This document shows positions 17,579 through 25,829 of a stretch of 64,000 nucleotides of DNA, piece by piece; position 1 is the first letter of the stretch, and every line of letters starts with the position of its first letter. Source of the DNA: Ruegeria halocynthiae (GTDB lineage Bacteria; Pseudomonadota; Alphaproteobacteria; Rhodobacterales; Rhodobacteraceae). The DNA is taken from NCBI RefSeq assembly GCF_000743705.1, contig NZ_JQEZ01000007.1:1-64000 (forward strand), given 5' to 3'. The translations under genes were made by a program, and so were the position numbers. The notes under the pieces are model-generated. The model was not told the origin of the DNA, made no database searches, and saw nothing but the letters and a program-made list of their open reading frames with translations.

Positions 17579-17761
17579 TTAACTACTGAATTCGTCGTTG
17601 TACTTCTTCTGAAGCCGCTTCAATTGAGCACGAGGGCAGTAGTGGTGCTTTCCGAAGGCGTCCACGGCCCCTATTTGAACAAGGTTCGAAGCGACAGAGT
17701 CGCGGGCCACCAAGCAGACATTCGCTGCAGGTGCAACCAGAACAGTTCGGGGCTTTGACAT
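17579..17761 (-). CDS. 60-residue hypothetical protein heading the small-gene run
   Basis: Sequence opens MSKPRTVLVAPAANVCLVA and ends QLKRLQKKYNDEFSS, with a basic helical tail. GAGG lies 4 bp before ATG 17761, which is close. It is the first of five leftward genes with spacings of 17, 10, -23 and 14 bp. The cluster is adjacent to, but separated by about 120 bp from, the HEPN gene. No family recognised; it could be spurious, but the tight downstream packing argues for it. Confidence 0.45.
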   Translation of the reverse strand: MSKPRTVLVAPAANVCLVARDSVASNLVQIGAVDAFGKHHYCPRAQLKRLQKKYNDEFSS

Positions 17762-17880
17762 GCCCTCAATACAAAGATGCCAGGCCTAAAATGCACCAAG
17801 ATCCAGAAAGCCATACGCTGCGCCTCACCGACATGAAGGGCAGTTGGAGTTCGCCTAAGAGGCTAGCTCTTCAAAGCAAG

Positions 17881-18477
17881 TTAGCAACGCAAATGAGAAT
17901 TGTTTCGAACTATCCGCTGAATACAGCGGCAATATTCTGTAAACTTATCCACCAGCTCGATTACATCAGAAAAACTGACGTCCGAAGCGTCATCGTTGTC
18001 ATGAATAATTGAGTTCCTTTTTGTAACCCTGGCAGAGATGAAATCCTTCAGGGCTCTGAACTCGTCATCCCCAGTCAAATCCACCCCTACACTTGCGAAC
18101 GAATTTATCGTTTTCTCAATGTTTCCGCTCACCTTTTCGGTGACTTCTTTATCTGTCAAATCGATCTCGAACGGAGAAAATTTCCTATTTGCAGAAGACT
18201 CTTTCGCCCCAGCGGACCACGTCGTAAGATTGTGAGGAATGTTTGCGCTAAACACTCGCCCTTTAATTTCATGAACGAAGTAAAGCACCTCATTTTGCAA
18301 GAAGGCTTCGAGGACGGAGCACGCGCTAACCAAGTACGACTTAATGAATACATTGGAATGGTTTTCAAAGAGAGCATCCGGCACTTCTTGAAGTAGCCTT
18401 CGGTTACTCTCCTCCGCGACTTCGCGCAATGCAGAGAACTGCTCTTCAAAGTGAATAGAGGAGGAATGTGGGTTCAT
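17881..18477 (-). CDS. HEPN-domain (MAE_28990/RiboL-PSP-like) ribonuclease
   Basis: 198 residues. It is all-helical in appearance with an N-terminal helix pair (FSALREVAEESNRRLLQE), a middle region (IKSYLVSACSVLEAFLQNEV) and the HEPN active-site motif R-x4-H as RNSIIH at residues 154-159 (TKRNSIIHDND). HEPN proteins with this motif are metal-independent RNases in toxin-antitoxin and abortive-infection systems. The start lies 23 bp after the stop of the DUF262 gene, so the two form one unit. Resembles the MAE_28990/MAE_18760 HEPN-like family from memory. Likely effector: RNA cleavage when the system is triggered. Confidence 0.75.
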   Translation of the reverse strand: MNPHSSSIHFEEQFSALREVAEESNRRLLQEVPDALFENHSNVFIKSYLVSACSVLEAFLQNEVLYFVHEIKGRVFSANIPHNLTTWSAGAKESSANRKFSPFEIDLTDKEVTEKVSGNIEKTINSFASVGVDLTGDDEFRALKDFISARVTKRNSIIHDNDDASDVSFSDVIELVDKFTEYCRCIQRIVRNNSHLRC

Positions 18478-18500
18478 TCGAAAGGGGTCTCTGTCTAAAA

Positions 18501-19544
18501 TCAGGGAACAATAGAATCGAGCTTTTCTTTCCAGATTTTGTTTCTCAAACCCACCGATGACTTTCTTTGAACTCCTCCCTCGGTGAGCCTTTTAAACTCA
18601 CGCGAAGAGCACATCTCTTCCCAGGCGTCTCTTATTGCCGTCTTGTGGGCCCTAAGATCTCGCTTTGAGAACGCCGATAAAGTACTCATTTGCAGATCAA
18701 AATAGACCAGACCTTGTCGACGGCGCTGACCAGAAAGGCTAGTGAAGAGCTCGTTGTCACCGCCAAACACGATCTTGCATCTATCTAGAGCCGCTACAAA
18801 TTCTGACCGAAAACGCTTTACTTCTGCAGCGCCATCCCCTTTGTGGGTTTTCATAAAACGATCCAAAAATGACTTCAAATTGCCCTCGTAGCTTTTCAGA
18901 TCGTTATTCATAGCAAAAAATCGCAAAACCAGCTCTTCACCTTCCAGAGAGTCATTTCTGGCGCTACTACGTTTTCCTATCTTGAAATTTTTCACCTCTT
19001 TGGTTTCAGCCAATTCCGATAGCAAATCATTGAATTTTCCCGGAAACAAAGCGTGCCGAATTTCCTGATCTGAAAGGTCAACTCCACCTTGGTTGAGCCT
19101 CGAGAATATTTCGGCAACTATTTCTTCGGGGTTTTCACGCCTCAACACGATGCAACGAATTGTCGTGGACTCGAGATCCCGAGCTTCCGATGTGAGGTCG
19201 GAGAATTTTTTTCCATTCAAGTGGCTCAGTGTCTCGAGACCGGAGAGAGCGAAGTCATCATTCATGAATTTGCAGATAGTTGTTATTCTTTGCACTCCAT
19301 CAATCACAAGTTGCCGACCATCATCCATTTCCGCAAAATAGCAGGAAGGCAGCGGTATACGCATCAAACAAGATTCAATAAACTTAGATGACCGATCCCA
19401 GCCCTCTTTGTCCCACTTGAACTTCCTTTGAAAGTCAGGGTCTAAGATCAATTTGGGAGGATTCGCCGTAACGCGTGCCACCAAGGTCTCAAACGGGTAA
19501 TCGACAGTGTTCAAAGACAGAGTTTTCGGGTCGTTCTTGCTCAC
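18501..19544 (-). CDS. DUF262 (GmrSD/ParB-like) domain protein
   Basis: 347 residues from GTG 19544 with a good AGGAG ribosome site. DUF262 signatures: DPDFQRKFKWDKEGW (residues 35-49), LVIDGVQRITTI (79-90) and IFSRLNQGGVDLSDQEIRHA, the F-x-R-l-N-x-G motif. DUF262 domains bind and hydrolyse nucleotides and form the sensor half of GmrSD type IV restriction enzymes and of several defence systems. No HNH nuclease domain is fused; instead the partner gene encodes a HEPN RNase. This points to a two-gene defence module in which DUF262 senses and HEPN kills. Confidence 0.85.
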   Translation of the reverse strand: MSKNDPKTLSLNTVDYPFETLVARVTANPPKLILDPDFQRKFKWDKEGWDRSSKFIESCLMRIPLPSCYFAEMDDGRQLVIDGVQRITTICKFMNDDFALSGLETLSHLNGKKFSDLTSEARDLESTTIRCIVLRRENPEEIVAEIFSRLNQGGVDLSDQEIRHALFPGKFNDLLSELAETKEVKNFKIGKRSSARNDSLEGEELVLRFFAMNNDLKSYEGNLKSFLDRFMKTHKGDGAAEVKRFRSEFVAALDRCKIVFGGDNELFTSLSGQRRRQGLVYFDLQMSTLSAFSKRDLRAHKTAIRDAWEEMCSSREFKRLTEGGVQRKSSVGLRNKIWKEKLDSIVP

Positions 19545-20109
19545 TTCGATCTCCTATTCTCATGGTTGCAGACTTGTTTATCAGAAGAAGTTCATCCAGC
19601 AAGCGGAAACCTAGTCACCACAATGTGGCCGTACAAGCTTGCAAACTAGTTGGTTGGAGCGACTTCCTCATCGGCCGTATTTACCTACTCGGCTGCCCCT
19701 GTAGCATCGATACATCGGCACCTCGCTTGAATGTCGCAAAAGGGCTGCGACAAGGGAATGCGGAGTGGCACGAGTCGCTCAATGCCGTCTGAGCCCAAGC
19801 AGCTGCGCATCCCTATGACCAAGTTACCCAATATCATTAACGAGCGGTATGGTGAACTACTGCTCATGGCACCAAAGCTGACATTCCTAGGTTGTCAATA
19901 TCGAGCGCCCAATATGCGCAACAGAAGCGGACTATCAACGCAAGTGCCTCCCGATCACAAAAAAAGTGCATGTAGGCCACTGAGCCGCCGTTCGCCGCGG
20001 TTGCAACAATGAGCGTAACCGACGGCAGCTATGCACATAAAGCGGATATCGCAGTGTTCACAAACGCCTTTTCCAGCTTTCGCCTATAATCCACATATCT
20101 GCATTGCCG
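19545..20109. other. 565-bp intergenic region between two leftward defence genes
   Basis: No convincing gene. A rightward 93-codon frame (19731-20012) has an implausible composition. Stretches such as CAAAGCTGACATTC resemble degenerate, non-coding sequence common between island genes in roseobacters. The promoter of the DUF262-HEPN pair should lie at the left edge. Confidence 0.4.
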
Positions 20110-21213
20110 TTAAACGTCCCGAGCATGCCACGGAGCGACGCTAATCTGGTGTGGCTCCACGTCAACTGAGACTACTTCGGCATCGACAAGCACCGCTAAG
20201 GTGTCTGCCCACCGCTCACCAATCTCATTCAGTTCTATGGTGAGCCGGTGTTCGACCAATTCGCCTCCTCCCATATCTCCATAGGAATATTCACTATTGC
20301 CTATTTCGAGTAGACATTCGCCTTCAATCTCGTCCTCATCAAGCTCGTGGCCAGTTTTAGATTCAATGACGCAGAAGCTCTCGTGCCAGATCTCGATAAT
20401 TTCTCCATCAAAGTCCTGTATAACATCAGGATAGCGAACAGGTTCCGCTCTCGTTTCAGGGATGAACTTTAGGTAGGGAAATGCCAAAGCCAGCTCACCC
20501 ATTGAGTATTCCCAATGCGCGCGGAACGGCTCCCAATCGCCTTCGGGCGCGCGAGCTTCAAAATACGCCTCTGTTCTCATCTTTGATATCCAACTGACTA
20601 TGGTCAGACGCGCTTCTGCACCATGCTGGCGACAATTGCTCAACCATTGCACAACAGACGAGTCCCGTAAGAATCGGGCGATTTCCTTGTCGTTCTCTTC
20701 GCTCAAAGAGCGCCTAAGAGCCGGGACTAGGTTGCGGTTCAGAACAATTCGAAAAAAATCACCATCAAGCTCGTTTTTTTTATCGACCTTCACTCGAACA
20801 GTCTTCTGATTGAGGGTCATGATCTCATTACCGAAATGATCTTCCACCCATTTCTGCAAATCTATGGCCAAAAACCGATCAACGCTTTCCACGAATACCG
20901 CAAGGTAGGTTGGTTGGATATTGAGATACCAGAACCTTAAGTGCGCGACTTCTAGGTCCAGCGCCACTTTGTCAGTAGCTGCGTATTCCTCACTGCTCAA
21001 TGTACCGGCCATGACCCCTTTCATTTGGAACCAGACCAGGGCTGGCGTGACGATCATCCCGTCGCGTGTTTGGTTTGACGTTGTTAGATGCAGTCCAATG
21101 TCGCGCCCGGCATTGTCACGCTCGTAGTCAACGAAAACGCCATAAGGTGCGGCCAAAGCTCTGAACTTGCCCATATATTTGTTTTCAAAATCATCCCGAG
21201 CGCCAATTTTCAC
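20110..21213 (-). CDS. DUF4365-like protein, probable defence gene
   Basis: 367 residues from GTG 21213, with GGAGAGG about 9 bp upstream. The N-terminal ~150 residues follow the DUF4365 pattern: VDYERDNAGRDIGLHL, then VWFQMKG, then LRFWYLNIQPTYLAVFV, similar to the D...Q-x-K core of restriction-endonuclease-like folds. The remainder has no family that I recognise and is acidic. DUF4365 genes are common in defence islands. It stands alone, with 132 bp to the upstream gene. Confidence 0.6.
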   Translation of the reverse strand: MKIGARDDFENKYMGKFRALAAPYGVFVDYERDNAGRDIGLHLTTSNQTRDGMIVTPALVWFQMKGVMAGTLSSEEYAATDKVALDLEVAHLRFWYLNIQPTYLAVFVESVDRFLAIDLQKWVEDHFGNEIMTLNQKTVRVKVDKKNELDGDFFRIVLNRNLVPALRRSLSEENDKEIARFLRDSSVVQWLSNCRQHGAEARLTIVSWISKMRTEAYFEARAPEGDWEPFRAHWEYSMGELALAFPYLKFIPETRAEPVRYPDVIQDFDGEIIEIWHESFCVIESKTGHELDEDEIEGECLLEIGNSEYSYGDMGGGELVEHRLTIELNEIGERWADTLAVLVDAEVVSVDVEPHQISVAPWHARDV

Positions 21214-21345
21214 GATCTTTGCCTCTCCGTTGGTGTTATTGTTTCGCTAAAGGTAACAGTCATGCCGATTGAAAAGCTGGCTTAGTAGACCGCCGACAAG
21301 GTGAACCGCAACGGCCGACACGACGCTAAATAAAGGTTGCGATAG

Positions 21346-22311
21346 CTAGGCGCGTTCAACCTGTGATGCTAAAATCTGAGGTATCGAAGCGACGTCATCA
21401 AAGTGCTTGTGCCAGATGGTTTCGATAACTTCGATGTATGTGTCTACTTCCCAACGGCTCATAAATGGAGAAAAAGTTATTTCTTGTATCAGCAGGGGCA
21501 ACGAAAGCGAAAGATCGCAATAGATAACTGGTTCGTACCCTCCACCAGGTGATCGTTTGGCGTAGCGTACTTCATTTTCATCCTTGTAGTAGGCACGTTT
21601 GGAAAACACGGCATCTTCAATGTCGCAAGCCTCTTGGCCGGAGTAGTCAACTTTACCAAAGTAAATATGTGGCTCAGGTCCGGTGTCCCCCAAGCTTGCA
21701 TCATAGGCAGGATCTTCGATTGCCCTCAGCAGCTCCAAACTATTGAACGTAAATGAAACACCTTTTCCAGACGGAACATAAGTCTTCCACATCAAGTAGC
21801 TTTCCGCGCTCGTATTCGGCTCCGAATCTGAATTTGGTCCGCAACATGAAAAGCAATACCACTCGTGTAGATAGTCGTTCGCTGAAACCGGAATAAGTGG
21901 ACGCAGCAGAGCGGATTTGAAGCCTGTCTGTTTAAGATTGCCATGTGCGATCTCAAGCGAAGCGTTTATGCCTTCATCATCTGACGCTGTTTCGAGGTAG
22001 CCCTTTAAAGCTTCAATCGATTGTACGATAGCATTGTCTGCTTGAACGTTTCCAGTAGCCGACACAAGTCGTTGCGTATACCAATCCACTCGATCAAGAA
22101 TGTACTTTTTCTTCAGCTCAAGACCAACCTGAGCTTCCGCTTTGTCTGAGAATGTATCAACGCGAGAGAGAGGCAGCCTTCGATGGGTTAGGAGGTCCAA
22201 GAACTTCCCTATTTCCATGTATTTTCGGCACTGAAAGGTGTGCTGCTGACAGTGTGAGAGGATTCGTGCGTGGAAGCGCTCAGATTGGCCAGAATATGGT
22301 TGCTTGGTCAT
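21346..22311 (-). CDS. DUF2971-like protein
   Basis: 321 residues. It has the DUF2971 layout: an N-terminal KYMEIGKFLDLLTHRRLPLSRVDTFSD, a central cysteine-rich segment WYCFSCCG, then E-S-Y-L-M-W-K-T-Y-x-x-x-x-K-G-V-S-F and a tail with Y...E-N-E-V-R-Y-A-K. The family is frequent in mobile and defence islands and some members have been found in phage-defence screens, but no biochemical activity is settled. It is transcribed leftward in line with the DUF4365-like and DUF262-HEPN genes. Confidence 0.65.
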   Translation of the reverse strand: MTKQPYSGQSERFHARILSHCQQHTFQCRKYMEIGKFLDLLTHRRLPLSRVDTFSDKAEAQVGLELKKKYILDRVDWYTQRLVSATGNVQADNAIVQSIEALKGYLETASDDEGINASLEIAHGNLKQTGFKSALLRPLIPVSANDYLHEWYCFSCCGPNSDSEPNTSAESYLMWKTYVPSGKGVSFTFNSLELLRAIEDPAYDASLGDTGPEPHIYFGKVDYSGQEACDIEDAVFSKRAYYKDENEVRYAKRSPGGGYEPVIYCDLSLSLPLLIQEITFSPFMSRWEVDTYIEVIETIWHKHFDDVASIPQILASQVERA

Positions 22312-22567
22312 GGAAGGCCTGAAAATGGGGCAATGTGAATACCGACATTCGTTGCAAAGTGAAATGGCGGGTCAATCCCCTAACTTCGTGATGCCGTTGA
22401 TCACGATGGCTTACCCAACGTCCGGTTTGCGTTTTTCGCGACTGTTTGCATGAGCAAAGCGTAGTATGGTGGTGGAGGTCCGGTCGGGGCTCCGTGAAGA
22501 CTTTACTTTTCAATGGCGATGGGCCGAAAAAAACCATAAATCCATGTACTTATGAGAGGGCGCGCCT

Positions 22568-23089
22568 TTGGATTCCGGTCAAAGATCCGCATGTTACGCA
22601 ATTTATCGAGTGGTTCATGAACAGTTTCGACTAGGTAACATAACGCTAAAACGAAGCAACACATTGATTGGATCAGTGCTGTCTGATTCACCAGCCGGAT
22701 GGCGTGTAATTGGGATTACTCCTGCCGCTCTAAACAAGTTTGCAGGCGTGGGATTCCGGCACGTTCCAAAAGGCGTACAAAGAGCTCATCTTTGTGACCG
22801 GATTGATACAGCTGCAATGGTACTGGCGCGAAACCTGCCATTAACGATGAGTGAGTTGTTTGATATCTGGGAAGGCAGAGACCAAACTGTCTTAGGACTG
22901 TCGACTGAGAATAAAACGATTTCTGAGACCCGCTATCACAAAATACTAAATCCAAACGGAGAATTGTTTTCGAACAAGTATGTTGGTTATCGGTATTCGC
23001 GATCTCGGGAAGGGCGATACTTGCAGACAATTCTCCCTCAGCCGGTTGGCAGTGAAAGTAGGTCAGACGTGGGGCGTCAAATCACATGA
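22568..23089 (+). CDS. Hypothetical island protein, TTG start
   Basis: 173 residues from TTG 22568, with GAGAGG about 8 bp upstream. A stop lies 15 bp before, so no longer form is possible. The middle part GWRVIGITPAALNKFAGVGF, then GVQRAHLCDRIDTAA and RDQTVLGLSTENK, looks like a conserved small domain. An R-A-H...D-R core hints at metal or nucleic-acid binding. No family recognised. It lies about 900 bp from the island's right end, facing yifB. Confidence 0.5.
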   Translation: MDSGQRSACYAIYRVVHEQFRLGNITLKRSNTLIGSVLSDSPAGWRVIGITPAALNKFAGVGFRHVPKGVQRAHLCDRIDTAAMVLARNLPLTMSELFDIWEGRDQTVLGLSTENKTISETRYHKILNPNGELFSNKYVGYRYSRSREGRYLQTILPQPVGSESRSDVGRQIT

Positions 23090-23952
23090 CCTGCCCTCTA
23101 AGGTGATGTGCCCTATCTCAATCTGCGCACTTAACCTCGGCTTCGATTTCTTCGCAACATTCTGCATGCGCAAAACAAAAGAAGCACGTCAGTGTCTGCT
23201 CAGGGCTCAAACTGCCAGCCCTGACGCGACGGTCGCATTGTGCTCCGCTTTGATACACAGTCTCTCCAGGATTTGCGCGCCGCCGAATGAGATTCAGTTG
23301 CGCGGAGCATTGGGATTTTTCAATTTAACTTTGGCGGTATCGTCAATCCGCTCATTGAAGGTTAATCAGCGTCTATTCAATTGGTCAGCTACACTGCTTA
23401 CATCTCAATCGACAAAACAACAGTCTCCCCTTTCGAGCGACTTTCCATTGCTTTGGACAACGCTTTATAGAAAGCGGATTCGCAAAGGTTCGGACCGCAA
23501 TAGCTACCCATAACCGTCTTGCAGTGAAGGCATGTCACAAGGACCGCGCAGGACCATGGTGCGGAGCCTACACCTTCCTCAGCTTTCAAATGAAAATGAC
23601 GTCGTGACTCGTGAGCCTGGGCTTCACCGAATTCGAACGGGTTATCGTTGCACCTGCATCTATTGCTGAGGCGCATGGCAGGGGAAATCTCACCTTCGTT
23701 TCCTTTAGCGGCATGTATCTCAAACTCCGAGCGTGAGCTTTGATGCGCACCCGTCGGGGGTTCCCTGTGCTTGCCAAATAGAGTGGCCAATTTGGCTAAC
23801 TGAAAGCAACTTGGCTTCTTTTTTATGGCTTCCATTATCTTTTTGTAGCGTTTTAGCCAAAAAAGCAGCGTGTGTGCCCTGGGTGAAATGCTGACGGGGG
23901 AGCGATGTGTTCCAGTGATTTTTGCGACCAACCGCCCTGAGTACGATATACG
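23090..23952. other. Right-end region of the island, mostly non-coding
   Basis: No firm gene. One minus-strand frame (next entry) is listed separately at low confidence. The GC content is lower than in the yifB sequence that begins at 23998. Confidence 0.4.
23398..23835 (-). CDS. Possible 145-residue protein near the island end
   Basis: The leftward frame has its first ATG at 23835. It is also continuous, through the element end, with the disrupted yifB frame (24840-23398), which I read as chance. Segments SSRSEFEIHAAKG and NRCRCNDNPFEFGEAQAHE look protein-like, with several Cys and His residues, yet no family is recognised and no clear ribosome site was seen. It may be a real gene or read-through. 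Confidence 0.25.
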   Translation of the reverse strand: MEAIKKKPSCFQLAKLATLFGKHREPPTGAHQSSRSEFEIHAAKGNEGEISPAMRLSNRCRCNDNPFEFGEAQAHESRRHFHLKAEEGVGSAPWSCAVLVTCLHCKTVMGSYCGPNLCESAFYKALSKAMESRSKGETVVLSIEM

Positions 23953-23997
23953 TTCTACTCCTCTTGCACTCTTTCTATTTCTCTTGCGTGTTTTACA
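23953..23997. repeat. Right end of the island: TGT terminus with two direct repeats
   Basis: On the minus strand the element starts TGTAAAACACGC at 23997, directly after yifB codon 281. Two imperfect 15-bp direct repeats follow (23973-23987 and 23953-23967; 13 of 15 bases equal, core GCAAGAG...TAGAA) at a 20-bp interval. A TGT terminus followed by spaced repeats of about 20 bp is the layout of TnsB-binding sites at Tn7-like ends. The matching left end is not in the window. Confidence 0.5.
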
Positions 23998-24840
23998 GCC
24001 GCCGCCGACTATGGCGGCCATCGACGCGGTATGGTGCGGTTCACGAAAGGGTCGGCTGCGACTGATGCCGCCCTCATCCAGCAACCCGCACAACGATTGG
24101 ATCATCGAGGTTTCCAATGCCTCTGTCGGGGTCAGGGGTGGCAGAATGCCGGGTAGGCGCGCGGCCAGCATGGATTTGCCCGACCCGGGCGTTCCGATCA
24201 TGATCAGGTGATGCCGCCCGGCGGCGGCAATTTCCAACGCGCGTTTGGCGCGCTCCTGTCCTTTGACGTCACGCAGGTCGCGGGCACTGGGGGCAAGGTT
24301 TACCTCGCCGGGCTGGGCGGCTGGCAACGGCGACTGCCCCGAAAAATGGCGCACGACATCGCCCAGAGAACCCGCCCCGATCACCTGCGTTGCGTCAACC
24401 CAGGCGGCCTCGGCGCTAGAGGCGCGGGGGCAGAGCAACGTGCGATCTTCGGCGGCGGCGGTCATGGCGGCGGGCAGGGCACCGACGACCGGCACCAGCG
24501 ATCCATCCAGTGACAATTCCCCCAGTGAAACGGCTCCCTCAGCGGCGTCTGAGGGAATGATATCCAGCGCGGACAACAATGCCACGGCGATGGGCAGGTC
24601 GAAATGGCTGCCCTCTTTGGGCAGGTCGGCGGGCGACAGGTTGATGGTGATCCGTTTCGATGGCAGGGCGATAGCCATCGAACTCAGCGCGCTGCGGACG
24701 CGGTCGCGGGCCTCGGACACGGCTTTGTCGGGCAGTCCGACGATGGAAAAGGCGGGCAGCCCCGGCGAGACGGCGCACTGCACCTCGACCGGGCGGGCGT
24801 CGACCCCCTGAAACGCGACTGTATGGGCACGGGCAACCAT
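23998..24840 (-). pseudogene. yifB: yifB/comM Mg-chelatase-like AAA+ ATPase, 5' fragment (codons 1-281)
   Basis: The first 281 codons are intact: MVARAHTVAFQGVDARPVEVQ, the Lon-like N-terminal domain (to about 170), then the AAA+ start with Walker A GTPGSGKSMLAAR (about 216-228) and EPHHTASMAAIVGGG. At that point the island sequence begins. The Walker B (LDE), the zinc-binding segment and the whole C-terminus are absent. YifB/ComM is a helicase that promotes branch migration during natural transformation. The host copy is therefore broken unless a second one exists. It lies 46 bp downstream of the GST gene and is probably co-transcribed. Confidence 0.9.
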
Positions 24841-24886
24841 GTACGACCCTTTTTGGTTAACAGGTCGTTGCTGCCATGGTCCCGGT

Positions 24887-25771
24887 TTAGGAATCGTTAA
24901 CGGCGTTGGTCATTGCAGAGAATTTCGGCCATGCGTCCGGGTCTGCGACGGTTTTGTCGCGGCAGAACTGGTTGCAGAAACCCCAGCGCTGCGCGTTCAG
25001 TTCCAGAAAATGGGTGACTGGTTTGCCTGAATAGGGGCAGTTTTTGTTAATCGAAGGGCCGTCCTGGGCCGCGCGGGCGTCAGATTGGCCACCCACCGGC
25101 CAGGCTTGAACCGACAGATCCCGTGCATAAGGAAATGGATCATAGGCCACGGTCATGCCCATCGCGCGCCATTGCCGCACTGATGTATCCGACAGTAATT
25201 GCAGGCAATAGTCCCGGTTGGCATCCGACACGGGCAGGCCGTACCCGATTATGCGCGCGGCCACCGGCGTATAGAACACATCGGCCAGAGAATAGGCCCC
25301 AAACATCGGCCCTGAGGTCGCACCGGAAATAGCGCGGGCATGGGACCACAGTGTCTCGATACGGTCCAGATCGGCCCGTGTTTCAGGCGCGGGGTCAAAC
25401 CCCTGCCAGCAGTGTGACAACTGCATCGGGCATTCGCCCCGCAAGGCCGTGAACCCGGCAATCATCTCGGCGCAAAGCCAGCGTGCGGTCGCGCGGGCGG
25501 CAGGTTCTGTCGGCCACAATCCGGCCTCGGGGTGCCGCTCGGACAATGTCTCGGCCATGGCGAGGCTTTCGCCTACCACCACGCCGTCGGGCAGGCGCAG
25601 GGCGGGCACAAGGCGGGCCGGGGCGAGGGGTTTCATATCCTCCGCCATGGTGCCGGAATACAGGCCGATCATGTGGCTTCGATAGGGCAGGTCGAACTTT
25701 TCCAGCATCAGCCAGCCGCGCAGGGACCAACTGGAAAACAGGCGGTCTCCGATATACAAATCATAGGTCAT
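24887..25771 (-). CDS. Glutathione S-transferase-family protein with C-terminal Cys motif
   Basis: 294 residues from ATG 25771; earlier in-frame starts would run into the upstream gene. The N-terminal thioredoxin-like domain opens MTYDLYIGDRLFSSWSLRG, with catalytic-type serines (SSWS) and GESLAMAETLSE as the glutathione-contacting segment. A helical C-terminal domain follows. After about residue 250 there is an added tail with CPYSGKPVTHFLEL and WGFCNQFCRDKTVADP, a compact four-cysteine-type motif that may bind metal. Conjugation or peroxide chemistry is expected, substrate unknown. It lies in a leftward run cobU-cobC-GST-yifB. Confidence 0.85.
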   Translation of the reverse strand: MTYDLYIGDRLFSSWSLRGWLMLEKFDLPYRSHMIGLYSGTMAEDMKPLAPARLVPALRLPDGVVVGESLAMAETLSERHPEAGLWPTEPAARATARWLCAEMIAGFTALRGECPMQLSHCWQGFDPAPETRADLDRIETLWSHARAISGATSGPMFGAYSLADVFYTPVAARIIGYGLPVSDANRDYCLQLLSDTSVRQWRAMGMTVAYDPFPYARDLSVQAWPVGGQSDARAAQDGPSINKNCPYSGKPVTHFLELNAQRWGFCNQFCRDKTVADPDAWPKFSAMTNAVNDS

Positions 25772-25829
25772 GGCGCAAGGATGGCGTGGCCCGAGCCTGC
25801 CGTAAATCAGTGATTTGTGCGCGACCCGA

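Larger units (their letters stand above)
1..23997. mobile_element. Genomic island / Tn7-like element inserted in yifB (comM), left end outside
   Basis: The region has lower GC than the core, holds an IS, a CDI locus, defence-type genes and a TnsE-like gene, and ends precisely within yifB at 23997/23998. The 3' part of yifB is not found anywhere in the window, so it should lie beyond position 1 if the insertion is simple. The break follows the codons for A-I-V-G-G-G, which from memory is the region of comM used by AbaR/Tn6022-type elements in Acinetobacter. No tnsABC genes are visible. Confidence 0.55.

Noticed and set aside
19731..20012. 93-codon plus-strand frame between the DUF262 and DUF4365 genes
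   Set aside because: Poor start context and composition; the region looks like degenerate non-coding island DNA.
22446..22634. 62-codon plus-strand frame before the 22568 gene
   Set aside because: Overlaps the better-supported frame and has no protein-like features.
23398..24840. Continuous 480-codon frame reading yifB into the island
   Set aside because: Homology to YifB stops exactly at codon 281 where the TGT end begins; the in-frame continuation is best explained by chance.
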